Shown here one piece after another: positions 24,781 through 32,898 of a stretch of DNA of 45,222 bases. Below the pieces are notes generated by a model, which worked only from the letters and a program-made list of their open reading frames with translations, did not search any database and was not told the origin of the DNA. Every line of letters starts with the position of its first letter. The stretch's first letter is position 1. A program made the position numbers and the translations under genes. Origin of the DNA: Streptomyces griseus (GTDB lineage: Bacteria; Actinomycetota; Actinomycetes; Nanopelagicales; Nanopelagicaceae); contig CAMBDL010000013.1 in the NCBI GenBank assembly GCA_945865365.1, positions 1 to 45,222 on the forward strand, read 5' to 3'.

Positions 24781-25187
24781 GCGCTCACGAATTAGGAGCC
24801 TGTAATCAAATCCTGAACTCCTTTGTACTTTTGCTTGAAGGTAATATCGATGCACCGGCGATAAATATTATCGATGTGCATTTAGCTGAATGTCCTAACT
24901 GCAGCGAAGAGTTAGCCCACGAACGTACGATGCACTCTTTACTCCAAGATGCCTTACGGCGCACATGTAATGAAACCGCACCGGTAGATCTTCATGATTC
25001 GATTTATCAGCAGATTCACGCACAATTAACTGGTGCTTTTACAACCGAAGTTATCACGGAGTTCACAATGACTGAGATTTCAATTGAGATTGATGAGTTT
25101 GGCAATATCGAACACCATGAAGTAACTATTGAACATACTGAAGAGATTCTATATTTAGAAGATGGACCAGAAAGTGATAAGGGCTAA
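24777..25187 (+). CDS. Zinc-binding anti-sigma factor (RshA/RsrA-like)
   Basis: A 136-residue ZAS-family anti-sigma factor. Cys9, His35, Cys39 and Cys42 have the same spacing as the zinc and redox residues of RsrA (C11, H37, C41, C44), so the thiol-disulfide switch that releases the sigma factor is likely retained. It is longer than typical RshA (~100 residues). The extra C-terminal ~45 residues are very acidic ([20 protein letters not shown] and following), with no recognisable domain. It overlaps sigH by ATGA. Confidence 0.9.
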   Translation: MSAHELGACNQILNSFVLLLEGNIDAPAINIIDVHLAECPNCSEELAHERTMHSLLQDALRRTCNETAPVDLHDSIYQQIHAQLTGAFTTEVITEFTMTEISIEIDEFGNIEHHEVTIEHTEEILYLEDGPESDKG

Positions 25188-25190
25188 ACC

Positions 25191-25595
25191 ATGTTGCCAG
25201 TAGAAGAGGTTATTGGGGCCGTTGGTTTTTCAGTCATGACTGTTCGCCCAGGAGATACATCAGTAGCGATGGGTGTTGGTGACTTACCGATTGTCGATCA
25301 ATCTCAGCTGCTTAATTTAATGGAGCACGCAGCCGTGATTTCTTTAGATGAGTATCTAGATCCCGGTGAAACTACGATTTCAATTAGTACTGAACTAATT
25401 TCGCTAAGCCCAGCTTCTATTGGCGCAGAGCTTCGTGCGACATCACGCTGTATTGAGATTGAGAACAAGGAGTTAACTTTTGAGTGTGAAATTTATGAAG
25501 GAGAACGGCAAGTTGCCGCTGCAATGATAAAAAGGGCGACGGTCGAGCGAGTATCTTTCCTCGCACGGACCGCCGCTCAATCACTTATTTCTTAA
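25191..25595 (+). CDS. Hotdog-fold thioesterase-like protein (FlK-like)
   Basis: A 134-residue protein with a single hotdog-domain pattern: VGDLPIVDQSQLLNLMEHAAVISLDEYLDPGETTIS (helix with the active-site-like Glu/His region), then LISLSPASIGAELRATSRCIEIENKELTFECEIYEGERQVAAAMIKR (central strands). This resembles the fluoroacetyl-CoA thioesterase-like group found in many actinobacteria. The acyl substrate is unknown. It starts three bases after the anti-sigma gene, so it belongs to the sigH operon and may be part of the oxidative-stress response. Its end is convergent with sodN. Confidence 0.75.
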   Translation: MLPVEEVIGAVGFSVMTVRPGDTSVAMGVGDLPIVDQSQLLNLMEHAAVISLDEYLDPGETTISISTELISLSPASIGAELRATSRCIEIENKELTFECEIYEGERQVAAAMIKRATVERVSFLARTAAQSLIS

Positions 25596-25630
25596 TTAAC
25601 GCTTTTCTTACATACTGCTAGTCTTAAAGG

Positions 25631-26020
25631 CTAAGCCTTCTTAGTTGCCCAAAATATCTCTGCAATCTCATCAATCTTCGCGATTAATGAATCTGCCACT
25701 GCAACATCTTGAGTTCCCTTAGTTCCTGCAGCGCCTGCCAGTTTTGTAGCCTCATTAAATAATGAGTGCAGCTGTGGGTAAGCCTGAAAGTGTGGGGCCT
25801 TGAAATAATCGGTCCAGAGAACCCATAAATGCTCTTTAACTTGGTGTGAGCGCTCTTCCTTGATTGCAACTGAACGTGAACGGAAATCAGCGTCGGTATT
25901 TGCTGCGTACTTTTCCATACACGCCTTTACAGATAGGGCTTCAATCTTGGCTTGGGCTGGATCGTAAACGCCGCATGGAAGATCGCAGTGCGCGTAAACA
26001 GTTGTCTTTGGTGTAAACAT
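25631..26020 (-). CDS. sodN: Nickel superoxide dismutase precursor
   Basis: A 129-residue Ni-SOD. The nickel hook HCDLPCGVY begins at residue 11 after a ten-residue leader (MFTPKTTVYA). Cleavage before His11 exposes the N-terminal amine, His imidazole and the two Cys thiolates (Cys12, Cys16) that bind nickel. The rest is the four-helix bundle of the family (EALSVKACMEKY, RSRSVAIKEERSHQVKEHLWVLWTDYF, HSLFNEATKLAGAAG). The start at 26020 is chosen for its AAAGGAG Shine-Dalgarno; an upstream in-frame ATG at 26056 precedes that site. The divergent neighbour is the dedicated maturation peptidase. Confidence 0.96.
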   Translation of the reverse strand: MFTPKTTVYAHCDLPCGVYDPAQAKIEALSVKACMEKYAANTDADFRSRSVAIKEERSHQVKEHLWVLWTDYFKAPHFQAYPQLHSLFNEATKLAGAAGTKGTQDVAVADSLIAKIDEIAEIFWATKKA

Positions 26021-26079
26021 GGTCAACTCTCCTTTAAATATATTCGCGTGAAACATCTACTGGTGTCAGACTACCGTTC

Positions 26080-26385
26080 GTGAGCAAATTTGGCACAGTC
26101 ATGGTTTCGGGCAACTCTATGGCCCCTACGTATAACGAGGGTGATTGGCTCTTAGTTTTATGGATGTATGCGGCGCCCGATCGAGCCCCCTTGGGCAGCA
26201 TCGTCGTTATTGAACGTGAGGATCGCCCAGGAATCTTTCTCATTAAGCGAATTCAAAAAGCTCATGCTGGTAATTATTGGGTAGAGGGTGATGCTAGCGA
26301 CAGCACCGATTCGCGAACATGGGGGTGGATTGCGCCTGGCGAAATTGTAGGACGCGTTCTTTTTAGATATCGTAGAAAGAAGTAG
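26080..26385 (+). CDS. sodX: Ni-SOD maturation signal peptidase (S26 family)
   Basis: A ~101-residue S26-type peptidase. The catalytic Ser is in VSGNSMAPTYNEGDW (about 9-23) and the catalytic Lys in GIFLIKRIQK. The EGDASDSTDSRTWGWI box is typical of the family. It is short and lacks a clear TM anchor, as in cyanobacterial and actinobacterial SodX, which removes the SodN leader. It is divergent from sodN, with starts 60 bp apart. The start codon is GTG at 26080, with an ATG at 26101 as alternative. It ends three bases from the kgd stop (convergent). Confidence 0.88.
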   Translation: MSKFGTVMVSGNSMAPTYNEGDWLLVLWMYAAPDRAPLGSIVVIEREDRPGIFLIKRIQKAHAGNYWVEGDASDSTDSRTWGWIAPGEIVGRVLFRYRRKK

Positions 26386-26388
26386 TGG

Positions 26389-29300
26389 TTAGCGAGTAAA
26401 AGCTTCAAGCATTAACGCTTTTTGCTCATCTTCGTGCAAGTGATGATTACCGGTTGCCGGAGATGCGGTTGCTCGGCGAGAAACTCGCCGCAGAATTCTA
26501 GAACCAAAGCCATGTCCGCCATGTTGTTCAGATGTGCGCAAAGCAATGTGTGACCACGGACCTTGATTTGCTGGCTCATCCTGAACCCACAATAAATTTG
26601 CTTGTGGATGCTTATTGGCCTCAGTGACCATTTCATCGACTGGTAGTGGATATAGAAGTTCAACGCGCACGATTGCCGTTGATGTTTCACCGAGTTTAGT
26701 TCGCTCTGCAACAAGATCGTGATAAACCTTACCCGAACAGAAAATTACACGTGCTGCGTTAGTAACAGAGTCATCGCTGATTACTGGTTGGAAGTGTCCA
26801 CTAGTAAAATCACTGATCGCAGATGCAGCTGCACGCAGACGGAGCATCGACTTTGGCGTGAAGACTATTAGCGGCCTGCGGGCAGGATTCTTGACATGCC
26901 AACGCAATAGATGGAAATACGAAGCAGGGTTAGATGGTTGAGCCACGGTCATGTTTTGTTCTGCGCACATTTGCAGGTAGCGCTCGATACGTGCAGAAGA
27001 GTGGTCAGGGCCTTGACCTTCATAACCATGAGGTAAAAGTAGAACTAAGGATGAACGCTCGCCCCACTTTTGCAGCGATGAAGAGATAAATTCATCGATA
27101 ATAGTCTGCGCGCCATTAGCAAAGTCTCCAAACTGGCCCTCCCATATGACAAGGGCATCCTCACGCTCAACGCTATAACCATACTCAAAGCCCATCGCAG
27201 CGTACTCGCTGAGTAGTGAGTCGATTGCAAAAAAGTGGTTTTCATCGCGATTGAGTGCACGAAGTGGTGTCCATTCATTTCCATTTTCTTTATCAATAAT
27301 AACTGCGTGGCGATTACTAAATGTTCCACGTCGCGCATCTTGGCCAGCAAGACGGATTGAATAATCCTCTTTAAGGAGTGAGCCAAATGCCAACATTTCT
27401 CCCGTTGACCAGTCGATAGTTGCATCATTGAGTGATTCAACTCGCTTAACTAATTGTGGCAAAAGTTTTGGATGCACGTTGAAGCCCTCTGGAATTGCTA
27501 GTTGTGTAGCTGCGATTTCCCGTGCAAGGCTTTCGCTAATTGATGTAATAATTTCGTCGGCTTCAGGTGCAACGGGTGCCTTAAAGTTTGGATCAGTTTG
27601 AGTCTCTAAGTTATTTACTGCAGCAAAGACTGCCTCTAACTGAGCTTGGTAGTCACGTGCAACTTCATCGGCTTCATCAATCGTGATATCACCACGCCCG
27701 ATGAGTGCTTCAGTAAAGAGAGTACGCGTTGAGCGCTTAGCGTCAATCATCTTGTACATCAGTGGTTGAGTAAAGCTTGGTTCATCGCCTTCATTGTGTC
27801 CACGCCTGCGGTAGCAGACCATGTCGATTACTACATCTTTATTAAAAGTTTGACGGTATTCAAAGGCCAATCGAGCTACACGAACACACGCTTCAGGATC
27901 ATCGCCATTGACATGGAAAACGGGGGCTTGAATGATCTTGGCGTAATCAGTTGAATAGGTAGAAGAACGGGATGCCTGTGGTGAGGTTGTGAATCCAACT
28001 TGATTATTTACAACAATATGAATCGTTCCACCAGTGCGATAGCCAGCTAACTGTGAAAGTTGCAGAACTTCAGCGTTTACACCTTGACCTGCAAATGAGG
28101 CATCTCCATGAAGAAGTATCGGTAGGACAGAGTAGGCATTCTTAATATTTAGTTTGTCTTGCTTAGCACGCACAATGCCCTCAAGAACTGGATTAACCGC
28201 CTCTAAGTGTGAAGGATTGGCGGCCAAATAAATCTTGGTAGTGGCTCCAGAAATAGAAGTAAAGACTCCTTCAGTTCCAAGGTGATACTTCACATCACCT
28301 GAGCCCTGTACTTGATTGTCGGCATAGTGGCCTTGGAACTCTTGGAAGATTTGTCCAGCAGATTTTCCTGCAACATTTGCTAGAACATTTAACCGACCGC
28401 GGTGTGGCATTCCGATACAGACTTCATCAAGTCCGCGATCTGCAGCACTCGATAGAACCGCATCGAGAAGTGGAATAACAGACTCTCCACCCTCAAGTGA
28501 GAATCGTTTTTGCCCAACGAACTTTGTCTGTAAGAAAGTTTCAAATGCCTCAGCACTATTGAGTTTGCGAAGAACGCGCAGTTGTTCATCACGCGGAAAT
28601 TTATCTGGGGTACTTTCTACCCGCTCTTGAATCCATTCACGCTCACTGGGATTTTCTATGTACATGTATTCAACACCGACGGTGCGGCAGTACGAATCGC
28701 GAAGAATGCCAAGAATTTTGCGCAACTGCATAAACTTTTCTCCGCCAAATCCACCAGTGGCAAATTCACGATCGAGATCCCACAGAGTTAAACCATGAGT
28801 TACAACATCTAGATCTGGGTGGGAGCGTTGCTTATATTCCAGTGGATCAATGTCAGCCATTAAGTGGCCATGGGTGCGATAAGCAGCAATTAACTGTTGA
28901 ATACGCGCAGTCTTATTGATCTGATCATCTTTACCAAATTCAAAATCCTTCGCCCAACGAATTGGTTCGTAAGGAATTCGCAGTGCTGCAAATATCTCAT
29001 CGTAGAAGCCCTCTTGGCCTAATAAATACTCGTGCATGCGGCGCAGGAAATCACCTGACTGCGCGCCTTGAATAACCCGGTGATCGTAGGTGCTTGTGAG
29101 AGTTATTACTTTACTAATTGCCATGCGCGCAAGAGTTTCATCACTTGCCCCATGAAACTCTGCAGGGTAATCCAAAGCTCCAACACCGAGAATAAGGCCT
29201 TGCCCTTGAACTAATCGTGGTACTGAATGAACAGTACCAAGAGTGCCAGGGTTAGTAATTGACATTGTTGTTCCAGCAAAATCTTCAACAGCTAAAGTTC

Positions 29301-30105
29301 CAGTACGCGCCTTTTTAATCACAGCTTCATAGGCGCCCCAGAACTGTGCGAAATCTAAATCTTCGCAGCCTTTTACAGATGGAACTAATAATTGTCGCGA
29401 TCCATCGGCCTTAGCTAAATCAATTGCGATTCCCAGGTTGATATGTTCTGGATGACCAACTGCAGGCTTTCCTTCAATATCTCCAAAGAATGAATTCATC
29501 TCTGGCATCGCACGAACTGCCTTAATCATTGCGTAGGCAATGATGTGCGTAAAAGATACTTTTCCACCACGCGCGCGCTTCATGTGATTGTTAATCACAA
29601 TTCGATTATCAATCATTAACTTGGCGGGAATTGCACGAACCGACGTTGCGGTTGGAACAGAAAGTGAAGCTTCCATACTTTGAACAACACGAGCCGCAAC
29701 ACCGCGAATAGGTTCAAGGGAAGATGCACTAGGTGTAACTAAAACTGGAACTGGTTTAACAATAGGATCCGCTGGGGTTGGCTGTGGTGTTGCGGTATCT
29801 CTCACAATTAGCTGCTGCACAGGTACTACCGGCGCAGAAGTGGGAATTGCGGCAATAACGTCAGCGACTATAACTGGTGGTATTGCAACTGGTTTTTGTT
29901 GCTGCGCCTTGGGAACAGGTGGAACGCCTTTTGAAACCGGACCAGACGCTGGTGCAGCCATACCCGATTGTGAAGAGAGCGCTCCTGGCTTATTAGTTTT
30001 AAAGTACTCAACCCATGCAGGTTCGACGGAAGTTGGGTCTGCTAAATAATGCTCGTACATCTCATCAACGAGCCAATCATTTGCTCCAAAATCCTGTGCC
30101 GACAC
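26389..30105 (-). CDS. kgd: Multifunctional 2-oxoglutarate metabolism enzyme (E1 with E2-like domain, Kgd)
   Basis: 1238 residues, the size of actinobacterial Kgd/OdhA. An E1-type N-terminal segment (NDWLVDEMYEHYLADP) is followed by an Ala/Pro/Val-rich linker to about 130. An E2-like acyltransferase domain runs to about 390, with the active-site STYDHRVIQGAQSGDFL (near 340). Then comes the thiamin-diphosphate E1, with MPHRGRLNVLANV and GDASFAGQGVNAEVL (near 665). There is no lipoyl domain; in this family the lipoylated E2 is shared with pyruvate dehydrogenase. It acts as 2-oxoglutarate dehydrogenase E1 or decarboxylase in the TCA cycle. The GTG start has an AAGGAG Shine-Dalgarno seven bases upstream. 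Confidence 0.96.
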   Translation of the reverse strand: MSAQDFGANDWLVDEMYEHYLADPTSVEPAWVEYFKTNKPGALSSQSGMAAPASGPVSKGVPPVPKAQQQKPVAIPPVIVADVIAAIPTSAPVVPVQQLIVRDTATPQPTPADPIVKPVPVLVTPSASSLEPIRGVAARVVQSMEASLSVPTATSVRAIPAKLMIDNRIVINNHMKRARGGKVSFTHIIAYAMIKAVRAMPEMNSFFGDIEGKPAVGHPEHINLGIAIDLAKADGSRQLLVPSVKGCEDLDFAQFWGAYEAVIKKARTGTLAVEDFAGTTMSITNPGTLGTVHSVPRLVQGQGLILGVGALDYPAEFHGASDETLARMAISKVITLTSTYDHRVIQGAQSGDFLRRMHEYLLGQEGFYDEIFAALRIPYEPIRWAKDFEFGKDDQINKTARIQQLIAAYRTHGHLMADIDPLEYKQRSHPDLDVVTHGLTLWDLDREFATGGFGGEKFMQLRKILGILRDSYCRTVGVEYMYIENPSEREWIQERVESTPDKFPRDEQLRVLRKLNSAEAFETFLQTKFVGQKRFSLEGGESVIPLLDAVLSSAADRGLDEVCIGMPHRGRLNVLANVAGKSAGQIFQEFQGHYADNQVQGSGDVKYHLGTEGVFTSISGATTKIYLAANPSHLEAVNPVLEGIVRAKQDKLNIKNAYSVLPILLHGDASFAGQGVNAEVLQLSQLAGYRTGGTIHIVVNNQVGFTTSPQASRSSTYSTDYAKIIQAPVFHVNGDDPEACVRVARLAFEYRQTFNKDVVIDMVCYRRRGHNEGDEPSFTQPLMYKMIDAKRSTRTLFTEALIGRGDITIDEADEVARDYQAQLEAVFAAVNNLETQTDPNFKAPVAPEADEIITSISESLAREIAATQLAIPEGFNVHPKLLPQLVKRVESLNDATIDWSTGEMLAFGSLLKEDYSIRLAGQDARRGTFSNRHAVIIDKENGNEWTPLRALNRDENHFFAIDSLLSEYAAMGFEYGYSVEREDALVIWEGQFGDFANGAQTIIDEFISSSLQKWGERSSLVLLLPHGYEGQGPDHSSARIERYLQMCAEQNMTVAQPSNPASYFHLLRWHVKNPARRPLIVFTPKSMLRLRAAASAISDFTSGHFQPVISDDSVTNAARVIFCSGKVYHDLVAERTKLGETSTAIVRVELLYPLPVDEMVTEANKHPQANLLWVQDEPANQGPWSHIALRTSEQHGGHGFGSRILRRVSRRATASPATGNHHLHEDEQKALMLEAFTR

Positions 30106-30138
30106 TGGCGAACTCCTTCTTGGCCTGGATTATCTCCA

Positions 30139-30167
30139 AGCCTATCGGCACTAGCGGATGTGTTGAA
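30139..30167 (-). promoter_or_regulatory. Possible kgd promoter
   Basis: Minus-strand TTCAAC (30167-30162), 17 nt, TAGGCT (30144-30139), giving a start near 30132 and a leader of about 27 nt containing the kgd Shine-Dalgarno. Confidence 0.4.
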
Positions 30168-30237
30168 ATCACAGGCGGCTCTGACGGCGCGAGATTGGCC
30201 ACATCTACACCACAGAAGGGGTGAAAAGTAAGCGCCC

Positions 30238-30609
30238 CTATTCGGGAATAGCTCGTAGGGCCGCTGCCAAGGTAGCCGCTGCAAGTGCCGCCAAAGGAGT
30301 AGCAACCAGCCATAACCCAGCTTGAATTTGATAGGAGACAACTCCAAGTGCGATCAGATTGGCAAGTACGGCTGGTGAGCGCCCAAAGTATTTTCCGCGG
30401 CGATATCCCATTGCAGATGCAGCTAACCCACCGCTACCAAGTACAACAAAGAGGAGAACTCCCAGCAGCGGCTTAAATTCAAAGTTATCGGCAGTAACAG
30501 TTAATTCGATTAACCAGATTCCTAAAGCGCCAATAATTCCAGCTTCCACAAAGAGTAGGGATGCCACTACTGCGCGAGCCTTAGCCGCCTTGGAAGAATC
30601 CTGTGTCAT
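30238..30609 (-). CDS. Four-helix membrane protein, unknown function
   Basis: A 123-residue hydrophobic protein with about four TM helices: VVASLLFVEAGIIGALGIWLIEL, LLGVLLFVVLGSGGLAASAMGY, AVLANLIALGVVSYQIQ, and GLWLVATPLAALAAATLAAAL. I recognise no family motif, although similar short proteins are common in actinobacteria. It precedes kgd on the same strand with a ~130-bp gap. The ATG shares the CATG palindrome (30607-30610) with the divergent gene's start. TAATCT stands seven bases upstream, suggesting a leaderless transcript. Confidence 0.75.
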   Translation of the reverse strand: MTQDSSKAAKARAVVASLLFVEAGIIGALGIWLIELTVTADNFEFKPLLGVLLFVVLGSGGLAASAMGYRRGKYFGRSPAVLANLIALGVVSYQIQAGLWLVATPLAALAAATLAAALRAIPE

Positions 30610-31093
30610 GGAGGAGAGATTAACTCATCAAGGAGCACATAGCCCTCTGTTTTCTCATGATGGCATCCATGATTCACAGACTCATCTAGCTGCGCCTTCA
30701 TACTTTTATGAACAGTTACGGCGTGAAGTCGCCTTGTCTATGCGCTCAAAAATAAGTTTTAGCGTGATAAAAATAGTTTTTAGTCGATTTTCAGAGAATG
30801 GAACTCTGCCCCAAGTCGGCGCTGAAGATATTTTGCACTTCTCGTGCGAACTCCAAACTTTGACCCGAACTGAAGACTGTATCGGACGTCTCGGAGTTAA
30901 TGAGTGCCTCATTCTGGTTAGTGATGGGCACAGTGCCGCCGAACGACTTATTACTCGGCTCCATGCCGCAGAATCGCTATCAATAAATAAAACCCTTCAA
31001 GTTTCAATCTCAATGGTTACCTCGCTATCTGGTGAAAGCGGCCTTGCACTACTCAATCGACTAGATCTCCAACCTTTATCCACGCATTCATAG
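30608..31093 (+). CDS. Degenerate GGDEF-like protein
   Basis: About 161 residues. From residue ~33 the pattern resembles a GGDEF fold: YEQLRREVALSMRSKISFSVIKIVFSRF, then VGAEDILHFSCELQTLTRTEDCIGRLGVNECLILVSD, where the GGDEF signature loop should lie but reads RLGVNECLIL. The catalytic signature is thus missing and cyclase activity is unlikely; a receptor-like or scaffold role is possible. Similarity is weak and the call is tentative. The chosen ATG overlaps the divergent gene's start codon; longer in-frame extensions to 30359 would lie entirely antisense to that gene. It directly precedes tadA, so it may regulate the Tad motor operon. Confidence 0.55.
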   Translation: MEERLTHQGAHSPLFSHDGIHDSQTHLAAPSYFYEQLRREVALSMRSKISFSVIKIVFSRFSENGTLPQVGAEDILHFSCELQTLTRTEDCIGRLGVNECLILVSDGHSAAERLITRLHAAESLSINKTLQVSISMVTSLSGESGLALLNRLDLQPLSTHS

Positions 31094-31123
31094 ATAGCAA
31101 CCGTGCGATACCCGTGCCCGACC

Positions 31124-31129
31124 TAGATT
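31124..31129 (+). promoter_or_regulatory. -10 box for leaderless tadA
   Basis: TAGATT, six bases, then the tadA ATG at 31136. No Shine-Dalgarno is present. Confidence 0.5.
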
Positions 31130-31135
31130 TTCGGC

Positions 31136-32176
31136 ATGGACCTAGACATAGATATAACTTTCGGTGCGATAGCAGATTTCATGAAAGATCCAACGATTGA
31201 AGAGATCTGGATTAACTCTCCTGAGCGCATCTTTATTGCTAGATCAGGGCGAAGTGAACTAACAAATCTTCTACTGACAAGTGATGATGTTCGAAATATC
31301 GTAGAGCGTGCACTGATGTGGAGCGGTAGACGCCTTGACCTATCTCACCCATTTGTTGATGCTCGTTTGCCCGATGGCTCCCGTTTGCATGTAGCTATTC
31401 CTGAAATTACCGCCGCACATTGGGCGGTTAATATCCGAAAGCATCTAATGGGTAATTTAGGAATTGATGATCTAGTCGATAAAAATGTGATGACACCATT
31501 TATTGCGATGGCACTTAAAAACTGCGTCCGCGCAGGCCTTAATATTTTAGTAAGTGGTGGAACTCAAGCAGGAAAGACAACCATGCTGAACGCATTGGCT
31601 GGTGCAATTCCGCGTACTGAACGAGTAGTTACGATCGAAGAAGTCTTTGAACTAAGCCCGCAACTACCCGATGTCGTTGCACTTCAAACGCGCAGCGCCA
31701 ACTTGCAGGGTGAAGGAGAAATTCCACTGCGGAGACTAATAAAAGAGTCACTACGTATGCGGCCTTCAAGAATAATCGTTGGAGAAGTGCGAGAGGCCGA
31801 AGCGCTCGACTTACTCATTGCGCTGAACTCTGGTCTGCCTGGCATGGGCACTTTGCATGCAAACTCTCCACGTGATGCAATTATCAAATTACAAACCCTG
31901 CCCCTGCTAGCAGGTGAGAATATCTCCCATAAATTCATAGCTCCAACCGTTGCATCGGCATTTGATTTAATTGTGCACGTCTCACTCGATTCCACCGGCA
32001 TGCGAAGAGTTAAGGAGATTGCTGCACTAACTGGGCGATACGAGAACGATCGTGCCGAGATTGAAACTCTGTGGACGTGGAATGGAAAAGAGTATGACCG
32101 CGGAATCGGCACACTTCCACATGCCGATAAATTCGCCGTTATTGGCGCTCCTCTGGCTTCATGGTGGCGGCAATGA
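31136..32176 (+). CDS. tadA: Tad/CpaF-type secretion ATPase
   Basis: A 346-residue type II/IV secretion ATPase of the CpaF/TadA group. The N-terminal domain contains DPTIEEIWINSPERIFIARSG. Walker A is SGGTQAGKTTML (about 140-151), the Asp-box region ERVVTIEEVFEL, and Walker B RIIVGEVREAEALDLLIALNSGLPGMGTLHANSPRDAI (about 215-250), with the conserved His of TLHANS. It powers assembly of Flp/Tad pili. It is shorter than many homologues at the N-terminus, but the catalytic core is intact. The stop overlaps the tadB start (ATGA). Confidence 0.92.
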   Translation: MDLDIDITFGAIADFMKDPTIEEIWINSPERIFIARSGRSELTNLLLTSDDVRNIVERALMWSGRRLDLSHPFVDARLPDGSRLHVAIPEITAAHWAVNIRKHLMGNLGIDDLVDKNVMTPFIAMALKNCVRAGLNILVSGGTQAGKTTMLNALAGAIPRTERVVTIEEVFELSPQLPDVVALQTRSANLQGEGEIPLRRLIKESLRMRPSRIIVGEVREAEALDLLIALNSGLPGMGTLHANSPRDAIIKLQTLPLLAGENISHKFIAPTVASAFDLIVHVSLDSTGMRRVKEIAALTGRYENDRAEIETLWTWNGKEYDRGIGTLPHADKFAVIGAPLASWWRQ

Positions 32177-32898
32177 CAATGAAGATTCGTATTGCAGCGC
32201 TCTCTTCTATGTCAGTAGCACTCATATTTATCTTCACGGGCTCTCTTTCAATCTCGTTGGCATTCGGGGCCCTGGTCGCTGGAATCTCATTTGTAGCCCT
32301 TTCTGGAAAGAATCAACGCAGTGAATCGGCGCTCATCGCTGCATGGCCTGAGGTGATTGACCACTTGATGTCGGGCATTCAATCGGGTTTATCGCTTACG
32401 GAATCCTTAGCGGGATTAGCAACTCGAGGTCCTGAAATTTTGCGTCCAGCATTTCTAGAGTTTCGCACCTCTCTTTATCGTCATGGTGATTTAACGCAGG
32501 CAATACAAGAACTCAAAGCCCTATTTCATCATCATGGTAGTGATCAAATCTTTGAAGCGCTACTAATCTCTAAAGCTTTAGGTGGAAGCGAACTATTATC
32601 AATTCTGCGCACGCTAGGCGATTTCTTACGCCAAGATTTAGCACTTCGTCGCGAAATTGAAGTAAAGCATGGCTGGATTAAAAACTCCGCTCACTTATCA
32701 GCCATCACACCTTGGATACTTCTTCTACTTCTTTCAACTCAACCAAGTACGGCAGCTGCATTTTCTACTGCTACCGGTGGCGCAATACTAATTGCCGGAT
32801 TAGCAATGACTGCCATTGCATACCTATGGATGAGTCGCTTGGGTCACCTACCTCAAACACCTCGAGTATTTACTGGCATAGAAGCAGGAAGGCCATAA
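32173..32898 (+). CDS. tadB: Tad platform protein TadB-like (T2SSF domain)
   Basis: A 241-residue type II secretion system F-domain protein with two N-terminal TM helices (about 5-40), a cytoplasmic T2SSF domain (AWPEVIDHLMSGIQSGLSLTESL, then LKALFHHHGSDQIFEALLISKALGG) and C-terminal TM helices. The start MTMKIRI at 32173 overlaps the tadA stop as ATGA; an in-frame ATG at 32161 is an alternative. It ends overlapping tadC as TAATG. It forms the inner-membrane platform of the pilus motor together with TadC. Confidence 0.87.
   Translation: MTMKIRIAALSSMSVALIFIFTGSLSISLAFGALVAGISFVALSGKNQRSESALIAAWPEVIDHLMSGIQSGLSLTESLAGLATRGPEILRPAFLEFRTSLYRHGDLTQAIQELKALFHHHGSDQIFEALLISKALGGSELLSILRTLGDFLRQDLALRREIEVKHGWIKNSAHLSAITPWILLLLLSTQPSTAAAFSTATGGAILIAGLAMTAIAYLWMSRLGHLPQTPRVFTGIEAGRP

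Noticed and set aside
30359-30607. An open + strand frame extending the GGDEF-like gene upstream to 30359
   Set aside because: It runs entirely antisense to the four-helix membrane protein gene, and its translation is Pro/Thr/Ser/Arg-rich without a recognisable pattern; the plausible part begins at 30608.
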